Assembly: GCA_029063085.1 (NCBI GenBank)
Contig: JAIDOW010000100.1
Coordinates: 1 to 53,484 of the forward strand
DNA: 53,484 bases
From: Lachnospiraceae bacterium
GTDB lineage: Bacteria; Bacillota; Clostridia; Lachnospirales; Lachnospiraceae
Direction: 5' to 3'
The translations under genes and the position numbers were made by a program. Under the pieces are notes generated by a model. That model was given only the letters and a program-made list of their open reading frames with translations. It did no database searches and had not been told where the DNA came from. Numbering within the stretch: position 1 is the first letter of the stretch; every line of letters begins with the position of its first letter. Positions 1 to 7,547 of the stretch are shown here, piece by piece.

Positions 1-103
1 ACAGTAATCATTACTATATTTATTGGAAATGATGAACCTGTGTTTCAAAACCAGAGTTTCTTAATTATTTAACTATATTATTTACAGAAAAGGAGATAAG
101 ATT

Positions 104-643
104 ATGAAGTTTGTATGTAATGTATGTGGCTATGTATATGAAGGTGACCAGGCTCCGGAGTCTTGTCCGGTTTGTAAAGCACCGGCTGAGAAGTTTTCGG
201 CTATGGAGGGTGACCGCACATGGGCAGCAGAGCATGTAGTTGGAGTGGCACAGGGTGTCAGTGAAGATATCCTTGCTGATTTAAGAGCGAATTTTGAAGG
301 TGAATGCTCAGAGGTTGGAATGTATCTTGCAATGGCGAGAGTTGCTCATAGAGAAGGATATCCTGAGATTGGTCTTTATTGGGAGAAGGCTGCTTATGAA
401 GAGGCTGAACATGCTGCCAAGTTTGCAGAACTTCTGGGTGAAGTTGTAACAGATTCCACAAAGAAGAATCTGGAAATGAGAGTAGAGGCTGAGAACGGTG
501 CTACAGCTGGCAAATTTGATCTTGCAAAGCGTGCAAAGGCTGCAAACCTTGACGCAATTCATGATACTGTACATGAGATGGCTCGTGATGAGGCAAGACA
601 TGGAAAAGCATTTGAAGGTCTCTTAAAGAGATATTTTGGATAA
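104..643 (+). CDS. Reverse rubrerythrin
   Basis: A 179-residue peroxide/oxygen-detoxifying non-haem iron protein of the anaerobe cytoplasm. The rubredoxin domain comes first (C5, C8, C21, C24 as two CxxC pairs in the first 25 residues), followed by a ferritin-like di-iron four-helix domain with EEAEH near residue 103 and DEARH near residue 163. Classical rubrerythrin has the rubredoxin domain at the C-terminus, so this is the reverse form known from clostridia, where it acts as terminal NADH-dependent H2O2/O2 reductase. AAGGAG lies 8 bases before the ATG. It appears monocistronic, with a long-loop hairpin terminator behind it. Family assignment is firm; its electron donor is not visible here. 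Confidence 0.95.
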   Translation: MKFVCNVCGYVYEGDQAPESCPVCKAPAEKFSAMEGDRTWAAEHVVGVAQGVSEDILADLRANFEGECSEVGMYLAMARVAHREGYPEIGLYWEKAAYEEAEHAAKFAELLGEVVTDSTKKNLEMRVEAENGATAGKFDLAKRAKAANLDAIHDTVHEMARDEARHGKAFEGLLKRYFG

Positions 644-692
644 AAAAGACATTATCTTATTTTTGTCAGGTCATCTGTGATGACCATATAGT

Positions 693-773
693 TATTGCCC
701 TATGATGATGAAAATGAATCTCCCCCCCTCCCCCTCATGGATTTATTTTCGAAACATAGGGCAATATTTTTTT
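693..773 (+). terminator. Intrinsic terminator after rubrerythrin
   Basis: Arms TATTGCCCTATG (693-704) and CATAGGGCAATA (755-766) pair perfectly over 12 bp and are followed by a T-run. The 50-base loop contains a C-rich tract (721-735). The rest of the 300-base gap up to the next gene shows no coding signal. Confidence 0.8.
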
Positions 774-943
774 GTGCATTTTGTCATGAAAGTTCTTGTT
801 TTTATAGAATTGGTTGTAAATACTAGAGAAAATGCCCTAAATAGTTGCAAAACTTCATGTTTTGGGTTACTATGGACCTTGTAATAGAGTAACTTGAGAC
901 TTTTAACATACATATTCTATGGAAAAATGGAGGAAAGATTAAC

Positions 944-1462
944 ATGGCAACATCAAAGAAAACTACTGCCGATCAGGTTAAGGCAGCTATGGCAAAGGTA
1001 GAGGCAGCAAAGGCAGCAGAAGCAGCAAAGGCAGATGCAAAGGCAACAGAGAAGAAAGCACCAGCAGCAAAGACAACAAAGGCAGCAGCTGAAAAGAAGG
1101 CGCCAGCAGCAAAGGCAACAACGAAAGCAGCTGAGAAGAAGGCTCCGGCAGCAAAGACAGTAGCTGAGAAGAAAGCACCAGCAGCGAAAGCAGTCGAGAA
1201 GAAGGCACCAGCTGCAAAGAAAGCTCCAGCAAAGAAGCCAGCAGCCAAGAAAGTGGCTGAGAAGAAGCCGGCAGCAGTTAAGCTTACTCAGACAGTATAT
1301 GTTCAGTGTTGTGGTTATGAAGTAACAACGGCTGATATTATGGAAAAGGTTATAGCTTCGGTTGATAAGAAGTCCATAAAAGAGCTTAATGTTTATGTAA
1401 AGCCGGAAGAGGGAATGGTTTATTATACTGCTGATGGTGAACAGGGAAGTGTGGAATTATAA
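944..1462 (+). CDS. Histone-H1-like Lys/Ala-rich protein with DUF6465-type C-terminal domain
   Basis: A 172-residue two-part protein. Residues 1-115 are almost only K, A, P, E and T, with five copies of EKKAPAAK plus degenerate ones, a pattern like histone H1 tails and chlamydial or Bordetella H1 homologues. Residues 116-172 are a compact globular piece (LTQTVYVQCCGYEVTT and on) that I take to be the DUF6465 domain common in Lachnospiraceae (memory, not searched). The tail should be disordered and bind nucleic acid or another polyanion; that is inference. Start supported by GGAGGAAAG 9 bases upstream. It stands alone between two terminators. The repeats make the antisense strand open in two frames; those frames are shadows. 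Confidence 0.8.
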   Translation: MATSKKTTADQVKAAMAKVEAAKAAEAAKADAKATEKKAPAAKTTKAAAEKKAPAAKATTKAAEKKAPAAKTVAEKKAPAAKAVEKKAPAAKKAPAKKPAAKKVAEKKPAAVKLTQTVYVQCCGYEVTTADIMEKVIASVDKKSIKELNVYVKPEEGMVYYTADGEQGSVEL

Positions 1463-1490
1463 AAACTGATTTTTTGTAAAAAGCAGTTAT

Positions 1491-1530
1491 AAAGCATCGG
1501 ATTGAAGAGTTTTCGTTCCGGTGCTTTTTT
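1491..1530 (+). terminator. Intrinsic terminator
   Basis: AAAGCATCGG (1491-1500) pairs with CCGGTGCTTT (1518-1527), one G-T pair, followed by a run of T. Ends the histone-like gene. Confidence 0.85.
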
Positions 1531-1646
1531 GTTGTTTTGGACTGCTTGACATTTATATGGGGAAAGAGTAAGTTATATAAAGTGGTAACAGTAGATGTTT
1601 TGGTGTTTTTTGTAATAAAAAGAATAGCAAAGATTAGGAGGATAAA

Positions 1647-2438
1647 ATGAAGTTAGGATTTATAGGCTGTGGAAATATGGCAACGGCAATTATGAAAGGA
1701 ATGATCAGAAATGGTGTGTCAGCAGCGCACGAGATTATCGGAGCTGATTCGTCAGAGCAGAGTCTCAATAAAATAAAAGAAGAACTGCAGATTCAGATTA
1801 CAGCAGATAATAAAGAGGCGGCACAGGCAGAAGTATTATTTCTATCGGTAAAACCCCAGTTCTATGAAACAGTAATTAATGAAATTAAGGAAGTCATAAC
1901 AAAAGAGCAGCTGATTGTGACTATTGCACCGGGCAAGACACTTGAATGGCTGGGAAGACAGTTTGGCAGATCTTTAAAGATTATCCGGACAATGCCTAAC
2001 ACACCGGCTCTTGTGGGAGAGGGGATAACGGCAGTCTGCTGTAATGAGAATGTTACAGAGGAAGATTTGAATAAAGCGATTGGTATGATTCAAAGTTTTG
2101 GGAAATGCGAAGTGGTTCCGGAACATTTAATGGATGTTGTTACTTCTGTCAGCGGAAGTTCCCCTGCCTATGTGTTTATGTTTATCGAAGCAATGGCAGA
2201 TGCTGCTGTGGCAGATGGCATGTCACGGAACCAGGCGTATAAATTTGCGGCACAGGCAGTTTTGGGAAGTGCCAAAATGGTACTTGAAACAGGAAAGCAC
2301 CCAGGAGAGTTAAAGGATATGGTATGTTCACCCGGGGGAACTACGATAGAGGCTGTCCGTGTTCTGGAAGAAAAGGGAATGCGAAGTGCAATATTTGAGG
2401 CAATGAAAGCCTGTACGAAAAAAGCAAAGGGGATGTAG
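1647..2438 (+). CDS. proC: Pyrroline-5-carboxylate reductase
   Basis: Catalyses the last step of proline synthesis, NAD(P)H-dependent reduction of pyrroline-5-carboxylate, in the cytosol. The 263 residues match the family's usual length. The N-terminal Rossmann motif is GFIGCGNMA; the C-terminal dimerisation domain carries SGSSPAYVFMFIEAMADA and the family signature around HPGELKDMVCSPGGTT. Start ATG has AGGAGG 6 bases upstream. The next gene starts 63 bases downstream with its own ribosome site and may be co-transcribed, but has no obvious link to proline. No proA or proB in the window. Confidence 0.97.
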   Translation: MKLGFIGCGNMATAIMKGMIRNGVSAAHEIIGADSSEQSLNKIKEELQIQITADNKEAAQAEVLFLSVKPQFYETVINEIKEVITKEQLIVTIAPGKTLEWLGRQFGRSLKIIRTMPNTPALVGEGITAVCCNENVTEEDLNKAIGMIQSFGKCEVVPEHLMDVVTSVSGSSPAYVFMFIEAMADAAVADGMSRNQAYKFAAQAVLGSAKMVLETGKHPGELKDMVCSPGGTTIEAVRVLEEKGMRSAIFEAMKACTKKAKGM

Positions 2439-2500
2439 AAAACAGGCAGGAAATAATTTTGCAATGCAAAATTAATTATATAAATAAGGAGGATAGGATT

Positions 2501-3181
2501 ATGCAGTATGAAATTGTAGGAAAGACAGTACCAGCAGTTGAAGTAACACTGGACAGAGGAGAATCCATGTATACCCAGAGTGGTGGAATGGTATGGCAGA
2601 CCGAAGGAATTGAAATGAAGACCAATACAAAGGGAGGTCTTATGAAAGGCCTTGGAAGGATGCTGTCGGGTGAATCATTATTTATGGCTACATATTCATC
2701 CACGAGAGATGGGGCTAAAATAGCCTTTGGTTCTACAGTTCCGGGTGATGTGATTCCGGTTAATCTGACAGGAACTCCAGGTATCATTGCACAAAAGAGG
2801 GCATTTTTATGTGCACAGGAAGGTGTGGATGTGACCATTACACTTACCAAGAAATTTTCAGCCGGATTATTTGGCGGAGAGGGTTTCATTTTACAGGATA
2901 TCAGCGGTAACGGTTATGCATTTTTAGAGGTGGATGGTGATCAGGTAGTAAAAGAACTGGGACCTGGTGAAGTGATAAAAGTAGATACCGGTAATGTGGT
3001 GGCTTTTGATAAAACTGTCAAATATGAGATTGAGACAGTAAAGGGACTTGGCAATATTTTCTTTGGTGGTGAGGGATTATTCCTCACAAGACTTACAGGA
3101 CCAGGACGTGTAGTTTTGCAGACACAAAACTTTAATGATTTTGCAGGGCGTATCATTACCATGATGCCAAGCAGGGGATAA
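2501..3181 (+). CDS. TIGR00266 / AIM24 family protein
   Basis: A 226-residue all-beta protein of the TIGR00266 (AIM24-like, DUF124) family. Repeated beta segments such as FLCAQEGVDVTITLTKKF and GLGNIFFGGEGLFLTRLTGPG are characteristic, and no signal peptide or membrane segment is present. The molecular function is not established in bacteria; the mitochondrial relative Aim24 is needed for inner-membrane organisation. The frame is open from a TTG at 2459, but AAGGAGG at 2486-2492 sits properly before the ATG at 2501, so I use that start. Ends 16 bases before a hairpin terminator. Confidence 0.85.
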   Translation: MQYEIVGKTVPAVEVTLDRGESMYTQSGGMVWQTEGIEMKTNTKGGLMKGLGRMLSGESLFMATYSSTRDGAKIAFGSTVPGDVIPVNLTGTPGIIAQKRAFLCAQEGVDVTITLTKKFSAGLFGGEGFILQDISGNGYAFLEVDGDQVVKELGPGEVIKVDTGNVVAFDKTVKYEIETVKGLGNIFFGGEGLFLTRLTGPGRVVLQTQNFNDFAGRIITMMPSRG

Positions 3182-3193
3182 TATTATTTCCGC

Positions 3194-3234
3194 AGGCAGC
3201 TTGAATTCCCAAGGGAAGCAGGCTGCCTTTTTTT
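3194..3234 (+). terminator. Intrinsic terminator
   Basis: AGGCAGC (3194-3200) pairs with GCTGCCT (3222-3228), with an inner TTCCC/GGGAA pairing, then seven T. Ends the AIM24-family transcript. Confidence 0.8.
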
Positions 3235-3294
3235 GTTCCATAAAAAAGATGACCAAGTATTATAAATAGATTAGTATTGAAATAATTTTAGTAC

Positions 3295-3323
3295 TTGACA
3301 TAACCTAGTAATGGGTATATTAT
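3295..3323 (+). promoter_or_regulatory. Sigma-A type promoter of the padR operon
   Basis: TTGACA (3295-3300), 17-base spacer, TATTAT (3318-3323), about 50 bases before padR. Partly repeated AGTATT/AGTACT words just upstream (3273-3294) could be a site for the autoregulating PadR protein, but I cannot define an operator. Confidence 0.65.
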
Positions 3324-3371
3324 AATACATGAAGATAAGATGAGGGCTAAGACCAGAAATGAGGTGAAGAA

Positions 3372-3686
3372 GTGAATGCACAATTTAAGAAGGGTGTTTT
3401 AGAGCTGATTGTATTAAAATCAGTTATCCATCAGGATATGTATGGCTATGAACTGGTGGAAGAGGTTTCTAAAGTCGTGGATGTGAATGAGGGGACAATT
3501 TATCCGCTGTTAAAGCGTTTGACTAACGAGCATTACTTTGAAACCTATCTGAAAGAATCTACAGAAGGCCCCCCTAGAAAATATTATCATATTACGGCAA
3601 CGGGGATTTTATATCAGAATGGGCTGGAGCAAGAATGGAATGATTTTTCAAAACGTGTGGGTGATTTTTTAAAGGAGAAAAAATAA
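3372..3686 (+). CDS. PadR family transcriptional regulator
   Basis: A 104-residue winged-helix repressor. The order helix-turn-helix then beta wing is seen in GVLELIVLKSVIHQDMYGYE, NEGTIYPLLKRLTNEHYFET and GPPRKYYHITATG, the standard PadR core. Starts with GTG (GAGGTG 6 bases upstream); the nearby ATG is out of frame. Its stop overlaps the ATG of the next gene by one base, so the two are translationally coupled. PadR regulators next to HAAS-domain membrane proteins are a recurrent Firmicutes arrangement, in which the PadR protein most likely represses its own operon. The inducing signal is unknown. Confidence 0.93.
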   Translation: MNAQFKKGVLELIVLKSVIHQDMYGYELVEEVSKVVDVNEGTIYPLLKRLTNEHYFETYLKESTEGPPRKYYHITATGILYQNGLEQEWNDFSKRVGDFLKEKK

Positions 3687-4543
3687 TGAAAAAGGAAGAA
3701 TTTTTGACAAAATTAAGAAAGAATCTCTCTGTTTTAGAAGAGAAAGAAATTCAGGATATTGTAGAAGAGTATGAGCAGCATATTGATATGAAAATGAAAG
3801 GTGGGCTGTCTGAAGAAGAGGCAATTCGTGATTTTGGAGATCTGGCAGAACTGACTGCCGGTATTTTAGAAGCATATCATGTAAAAGCAAATTATAATGC
3901 TGAGAAGAAGAATATTGATTTTGAAAAGGTAAAAGAAGAGAGTAAAAAGGCAACGGAAAAAGCGACCAGTGCAATCGGAAAAGGTGCGGAAACCGCTGGT
4001 AAGTGGGGAGTGCGTCAGGCGAAAAAACTGTGGAATATACTGAAGAAACCATATAACAGGTTAAAAGAGGGTATGCGCATCAGCAGGGATAAAAAGAAAG
4101 GCTGTGGATTTTTTGGGAAGCTTTGGATGCTGGTATTAGGATTTATTAATATACTCTGGAGGCTTGCCATATGGGCTGTACGTCTGTTCTGGAATCTGTT
4201 CTGGCTGTTTTTCGGTGTTATGTCAGGTATTTGTACTCTTGGATGCATCTTTTTATTTGGAGCATTGATTGTTTTGCTGGTGATGGGGTATCCGCTTGCA
4301 GGGGCAACCATGGTGATGATAGGCAGCGGTATAACAAGTACTGCCATGACATTACTTTGCTTTTCGCTTGTTAAGAGAAAAGGTAAGAAAGATACGAAAG
4401 ATGTGACAAAGGATTCGGATGAAAGTGGTTCCCATGTCGGAGATTTAGAGGAAACAGAAGAAGATTGGGAATATCCGAAAGATGCAAAGGTGAAGAAAAT
4501 CATGGTAATAAATGCAGGTGAGGAGGTGCTGAACCATGCGTAA
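3686..4543 (+). CDS. HAAS/DUF1700 domain membrane protein
   Basis: A 285-residue protein with an N-terminal cytosolic HAAS (DUF1700) helical module at residues 1-65 (EEFLTKLRKNL, EEYEQHIDMKMKGG, EEEAIRDFGD). A charged amphipathic segment follows at about 70-145, then three or four hydrophobic segments at about 148-235 (FGKLWMLVLGFINILW and on), and an acidic cytosolic tail. HAAS domains sit on membrane proteins paired with PadR regulators and are thought to transmit an envelope signal. Overlaps padR by one base and the next gene by eight. Which ligand it senses is not visible. Confidence 0.85.
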   Translation: MKKEEFLTKLRKNLSVLEEKEIQDIVEEYEQHIDMKMKGGLSEEEAIRDFGDLAELTAGILEAYHVKANYNAEKKNIDFEKVKEESKKATEKATSAIGKGAETAGKWGVRQAKKLWNILKKPYNRLKEGMRISRDKKKGCGFFGKLWMLVLGFINILWRLAIWAVRLFWNLFWLFFGVMSGICTLGCIFLFGALIVLLVMGYPLAGATMVMIGSGITSTAMTLLCFSLVKRKGKKDTKDVTKDSDESGSHVGDLEETEEDWEYPKDAKVKKIMVINAGEEVLNHA

Positions 4544-5198
4544 AATATATAAGATTGTCGGAAGTATGCTTGTCATAGGGGTATTGATAGCGGGAATCGG
4601 AAGTGGTGTGGCATTTGCAGAATATAGTGCTTTTGAATATGGAGGAGAAACCGTTCTGGAAGGCAGTGAGCGGTTTACAAAAACATTAAAATATAAAGTA
4701 TCTGTAAATGGAGATACGTCAAAGGAGACTGAAGAATCGGAAGAAATAACGGAAGTATCATCTGAGGAAACGGAACGTGAGACTGAAACTTCCAATACAG
4801 AAAAGGTAGGAGAATATAAGCAGGATAAAGCAGCGGAGGGGAAAAAGGTTTTGGGTATCGCACTGGATCATTTTTACACGGTGGTAGAAGATCCTTCCGT
4901 GCCAAAGGATATGGTTTACTTCGAAATTTCATATTTATCGGATAATCAGGATGTGAAACCAGAGATTATAACCCAGTATCTTATGGGAACAGAGGAGTTT
5001 ATTCATGTAGACTGTGGTTTTCAGTATAATGATTTTCGGGATCTGATAAGGGCAAAGGATTTGATCTTATCTGATTTAAAAAATCATAAAATCAGTGAGT
5101 ATCAGATGGACCGCATAGAGTCTATTGAGGTTCAGGTAAATCCGGAGGCGGATTTTGATTTATCCATCAATGGAGATCGATTTGAAAATGATTATTAA
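4536..5198 (+). CDS. Secreted protein of the PadR-HAAS operon, function unknown
   Basis: A 220-residue exported protein. Residues 1-28 are a signal peptide (positive start, hydrophobic core, AFA cleavage site). Residues 58-100 are rich in Glu, Ser and Thr (repeats of EETE and SEE type), a flexible linker, followed by a mixed alpha/beta domain to the end. Third gene of the padR operon, overlapping its neighbour by eight bases, so it is probably the extracytoplasmic partner of the HAAS protein. Other operons of this type often carry a DUF4097-like protein here; the N-terminus (SAFEYGGE) resembles those but the beta-helix repeats are missing. Confidence 0.7.
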   Translation: MRKIYKIVGSMLVIGVLIAGIGSGVAFAEYSAFEYGGETVLEGSERFTKTLKYKVSVNGDTSKETEESEEITEVSSEETERETETSNTEKVGEYKQDKAAEGKKVLGIALDHFYTVVEDPSVPKDMVYFEISYLSDNQDVKPEIITQYLMGTEEFIHVDCGFQYNDFRDLIRAKDLILSDLKNHKISEYQMDRIESIEVQVNPEADFDLSINGDRFENDY

Positions 5199-5203
5199 GA
5201 AAG

Positions 5204-5247
5204 GTGCTGTCGCATTAAAGTTTATTCTTCATGCGACAGCACTTTTT
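5204..5247. terminator. Dispersed GCTGTCGCAT inverted repeat acting as terminator (copy 1)
   Basis: Perfect 12-bp arms GTGCTGTCGCAT (5204-5215) and ATGCGACAGCAC (5231-5242) followed by six T. Lies between convergent genes and can end both. The same core recurs at five further places in the window (near 9940, 24880, 35655, 44010, 48940). Confidence 0.85.
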
Positions 5248-5268
5248 TATGAATATTATTTTTTTAGA

Positions 5269-7011
5269 TTAATTTTCACCCTGCAATGCGGCAAAACCTT
5301 CCTCGCCGGTTCTTACTTTGATAACATTTTCCACATCATATACGAAAATCTTACCATCGCCGATATTTCCGGTATAAAGTGCTTTTTTAGCAGCGTCCAC
5401 AACAGCGGTAACTGGTACGGCACTTACGATGACTTCCACTTTAACCTTGGGAAGGAGAACGACATCTATTTCGGCACCACGGTACATTTTAGCTGCACCT
5501 TTTTGGATACCGCAGCCAAGCACCTGGGTTACGGTGATGCCGGACACGCCGATCGTATTTAAGGCGGTCTTTAAATCATCAAATTTACTCTGTCTGCAAA
5601 GAATCGTAACCTTTGAAATCTTAGGTGTTTCTCCATCGGCAGGAACAGATGTCTTATATGCGACAGGGACTGCTTCGTCGGTAGAAACGGGAGCAGTATT
5701 TACCGGAGTCAGATCATCAGCCATACTGCCTAAAAATACGCTTCTTTCCGGTGAAGACATAAAGTCGGAATATGCGTTTGCAAGATTATGTTCTGTACTG
5801 TCAAGACCAAGTACCTCTTCTTCTTCCGTAACCCGGAGACCAATGGTGTGTTTGATTACCTGAAAAACAATGATCATGGTAACGGTTACCCAGGCAATCA
5901 CACTGATGACACCCAGTGCCTGAATACCCAGTAAATGTGCATCGCCTCCGGTAAATAAGCCTTTCCATTCTGTTCCGGCACCATCTGAGAACAGTCCTAC
6001 ACAGATTGTACCAAGGGCACCGTTCATGCCGTGAACACCAACGGCACCAACAGGATCGTCTATTTTTAATACCTTATCTACGAATTCAATGCCAAATACT
6101 ACTACAAATCCGGAAAGGATACCAATAATGGCAGCTGATGTTGGTGATACGGTATCACAGCCCGCAGTAATGGCAACCAGACCCGCAAGAGAACCGTTTA
6201 GTGTCATGGAAACATCAGGTTTTTTATAACGAATCCATGTGATAAGCATAACGGTAAGGGTAGCTACGGCAGCAGCTAAGTTAGTAGTGATAAAAATTTT
6301 GCCGGCAGATACAAGGGCGTCACCTTCCATGGAAACAGTGGAAGCTCCGTTAAAACCAAACCAGCAGAACCAGAGAACAAATACACCAAGAGCACCAAGT
6401 GTCAGACTGTGTCCGGGAATTGCTCTTGCACGGCCGTCCTTATGGTATTTACCGATACGTGGTCCAAGGATGGAAGCACCGATAAATGCAGCAACACCTC
6501 CCACCATATGTACAGCAGTAGAACCGGCAAAGTCGTGAAATCCCATCTGGGCTAACCAGCCTCCGCCCCAGATCCAGTGACCGGAAATCGGGTAAACAAC
6601 CAGACTGATCATTAAGCTGTAAATGCAGTAAGAAATAAACTTGGTTCTTTCTGCCATGGCACCGGATACGATTGTGGCAGCAGTTGCACAAAATACGGTC
6701 TGAAAGATTAAGAATGCCCAGAACGGAACCCCATCAGGACACATTGCGTTTCCATAGTTGCTTTCGGATGCAATTCCTCCGATTGTTCCGATGATACCTC
6801 CGTTACCAGTATTGCCAAACATTAAACCAAAGCCAATTAACCAGAATATCGGTGTACCGATTGAAAAATCCATTAGATTTTTCATAATAATATTACCTGC
6901 ATTTTTTGCTCTTGTAAAACCGGTCTCCACCATTGCAAAACCGGCCTGCATAAAGAATACGAGTGCGGCACCGACCAGCACCCAGATTGTGTTAACAGCA
7001 GAATACTCCAT
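5269..7011 (-). CDS. amtB: Ammonium transporter fused to a PII signalling domain
   Basis: A 580-residue fusion. Residues 1 to about 420 are an 11-helix Amt/Rh ammonium channel with both pore histidines in context (AGSTAVHMVGG and VGVHGMNGALG). After a linker of about 45 residues, residues 464-580 form a complete PII protein with Q-K-G, the T-loop YRGAE containing the tyrosine that is uridylylated in E. coli GlnB, LPKVKVE, IGDGKIFVY and VRTGEE. Normally PII is a separate trimer that plugs trimeric Amt when nitrogen is plentiful; here the plug is tethered in 1:1 ratio. AGGAGG before ATG 7011 fixes the start; the frame is open to a GTG at 7020 inside that ribosome site. Arg38 of GlnB is Ile here. 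Confidence 0.95.
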   Translation of the reverse strand: MEYSAVNTIWVLVGAALVFFMQAGFAMVETGFTRAKNAGNIIMKNLMDFSIGTPIFWLIGFGLMFGNTGNGGIIGTIGGIASESNYGNAMCPDGVPFWAFLIFQTVFCATAATIVSGAMAERTKFISYCIYSLMISLVVYPISGHWIWGGGWLAQMGFHDFAGSTAVHMVGGVAAFIGASILGPRIGKYHKDGRARAIPGHSLTLGALGVFVLWFCWFGFNGASTVSMEGDALVSAGKIFITTNLAAAVATLTVMLITWIRYKKPDVSMTLNGSLAGLVAITAGCDTVSPTSAAIIGILSGFVVVFGIEFVDKVLKIDDPVGAVGVHGMNGALGTICVGLFSDGAGTEWKGLFTGGDAHLLGIQALGVISVIAWVTVTMIIVFQVIKHTIGLRVTEEEEVLGLDSTEHNLANAYSDFMSSPERSVFLGSMADDLTPVNTAPVSTDEAVPVAYKTSVPADGETPKISKVTILCRQSKFDDLKTALNTIGVSGITVTQVLGCGIQKGAAKMYRGAEIDVVLLPKVKVEVIVSAVPVTAVVDAAKKALYTGNIGDGKIFVYDVENVIKVRTGEEGFAALQGEN

Positions 7012-7078
7012 AACACACACCTCCTAAAAATGTTAATGCTGAAACATTTCCCATTGTAAGAGCGGTTTTTCAAATAGA

Positions 7079-7102
7079 TTTATGAACCGCGGATTCATAA
7101 AA
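7079..7102 (-). promoter_or_regulatory. Hairpin in amt leader near the ribosome site
   Basis: TTTATGAA and TTCATAAA pair around a CCGCGG-containing loop, about 70 bases upstream of the amt start codon. It is followed by a U-rich stretch only on the upstream side, so it does not look like a terminator. Confidence 0.4.
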
Positions 7103-7200
7103 ATAAAAAATGCCTGTATCATCTCCTGAAAAATTTTTGAAATGATGAACAGACACCGTTGTCTTATGGGGAAATCCCTCATTATAAAGTTAAGCAGTAT

Positions 7201-7302
7201 ATCTTATAAAATGATGCCAGGGTCAAAAGCAGGTAGCAATCCGTAGCATCAGCTGGGGGGAAATACCTTTTGTCCTCAACATCATAAATGGAATTATAAG
7301 AT
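7201..7302 (-). ncRNA. Unidentified structured leader element of amt
   Basis: On the transcribed (minus) strand a 9-bp closing stem ATCTTATAA/TTATAAGAT (7294-7302 with 7201-7209) encloses about 84 bases. These can continue pairing (TGATGTTGAGG with CCCTGGCATCA, then AAAAGG with CCUGCUUUU with bulges), giving a rod with an apical region rich in C and GCUACGGAUUGCUACC. The closed stem, the interrupted helix and the place in the 5' leader of a nitrogen gene look like a riboswitch or protein-binding RNA. I do not recognise the class; it does not fit SRP RNA, 6S RNA or the ANTAR two-hexaloop pattern. Confidence 0.4.
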
Positions 7303-7336
7303 AAAAAGGGGCATCGCAGATTCATTGCGAAGCCCC
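7303..7336 (-). terminator. Terminator-like hairpin about 15 bases into the amt transcript
   Basis: On the minus strand GGGGCTTCGCA (7336-7326) pairs with TGCGATGCCCC (7318-7308), one T-T mismatch, 7-base loop, then five U. It lies right after the promoter, so an RNA of about 50 bases would end here unless termination is overcome. That suggests an attenuator or a small RNA in front of amt. Confidence 0.55.
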
Positions 7337-7356
7337 TTTGCTTTCAATACGCTTTT

Positions 7357-7384
7357 ATTATACTTAAGAAAATGAAATTGTCAA
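7357..7384 (-). promoter_or_regulatory. Consensus sigma-A promoter of amt
   Basis: Minus strand TTGACA (7384-7379), 16-base spacer, TATAAT (7362-7357). Both hexamers are perfect. Transcription would start near 7350, giving a 340-base leader. Confidence 0.75.
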
Positions 7385-7547
7385 CACCTAAAATAAAATT
7401 TTTTTACAGAAAGCAAAAAAAATATTGTAAAAACAGATGGATAATGTTAATTTAATTAAGGAAAGGAAGAGTTGATAGATGTAAGACGGATGGAAATAAA
7501 TATGTCAGATAGTGATGCGAAGTTTTGATCATAAAGTGAAAGGATAG

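Noticed and set aside
702-884. 60-codon open frame after rubrerythrin
   Set aside because: It runs through the terminator hairpin, has no ribosome site and odd composition.
973-1248. Antisense frames opposite the KKAPAAK repeats
   Set aside because: Produced by the repeat itself; low-complexity product, no start signal.
1061-1270. Regular short repeats resembling a CRISPR array
   Set aside because: The units are in-frame codons of one protein without unique spacers.
7201-7302. SRP RNA, 6S RNA or ANTAR-type leader
   Set aside because: No GGAAG-type SRP core, no 6S open bubble pattern, and loops are not the AxxGxx hexaloops of ANTAR sites.
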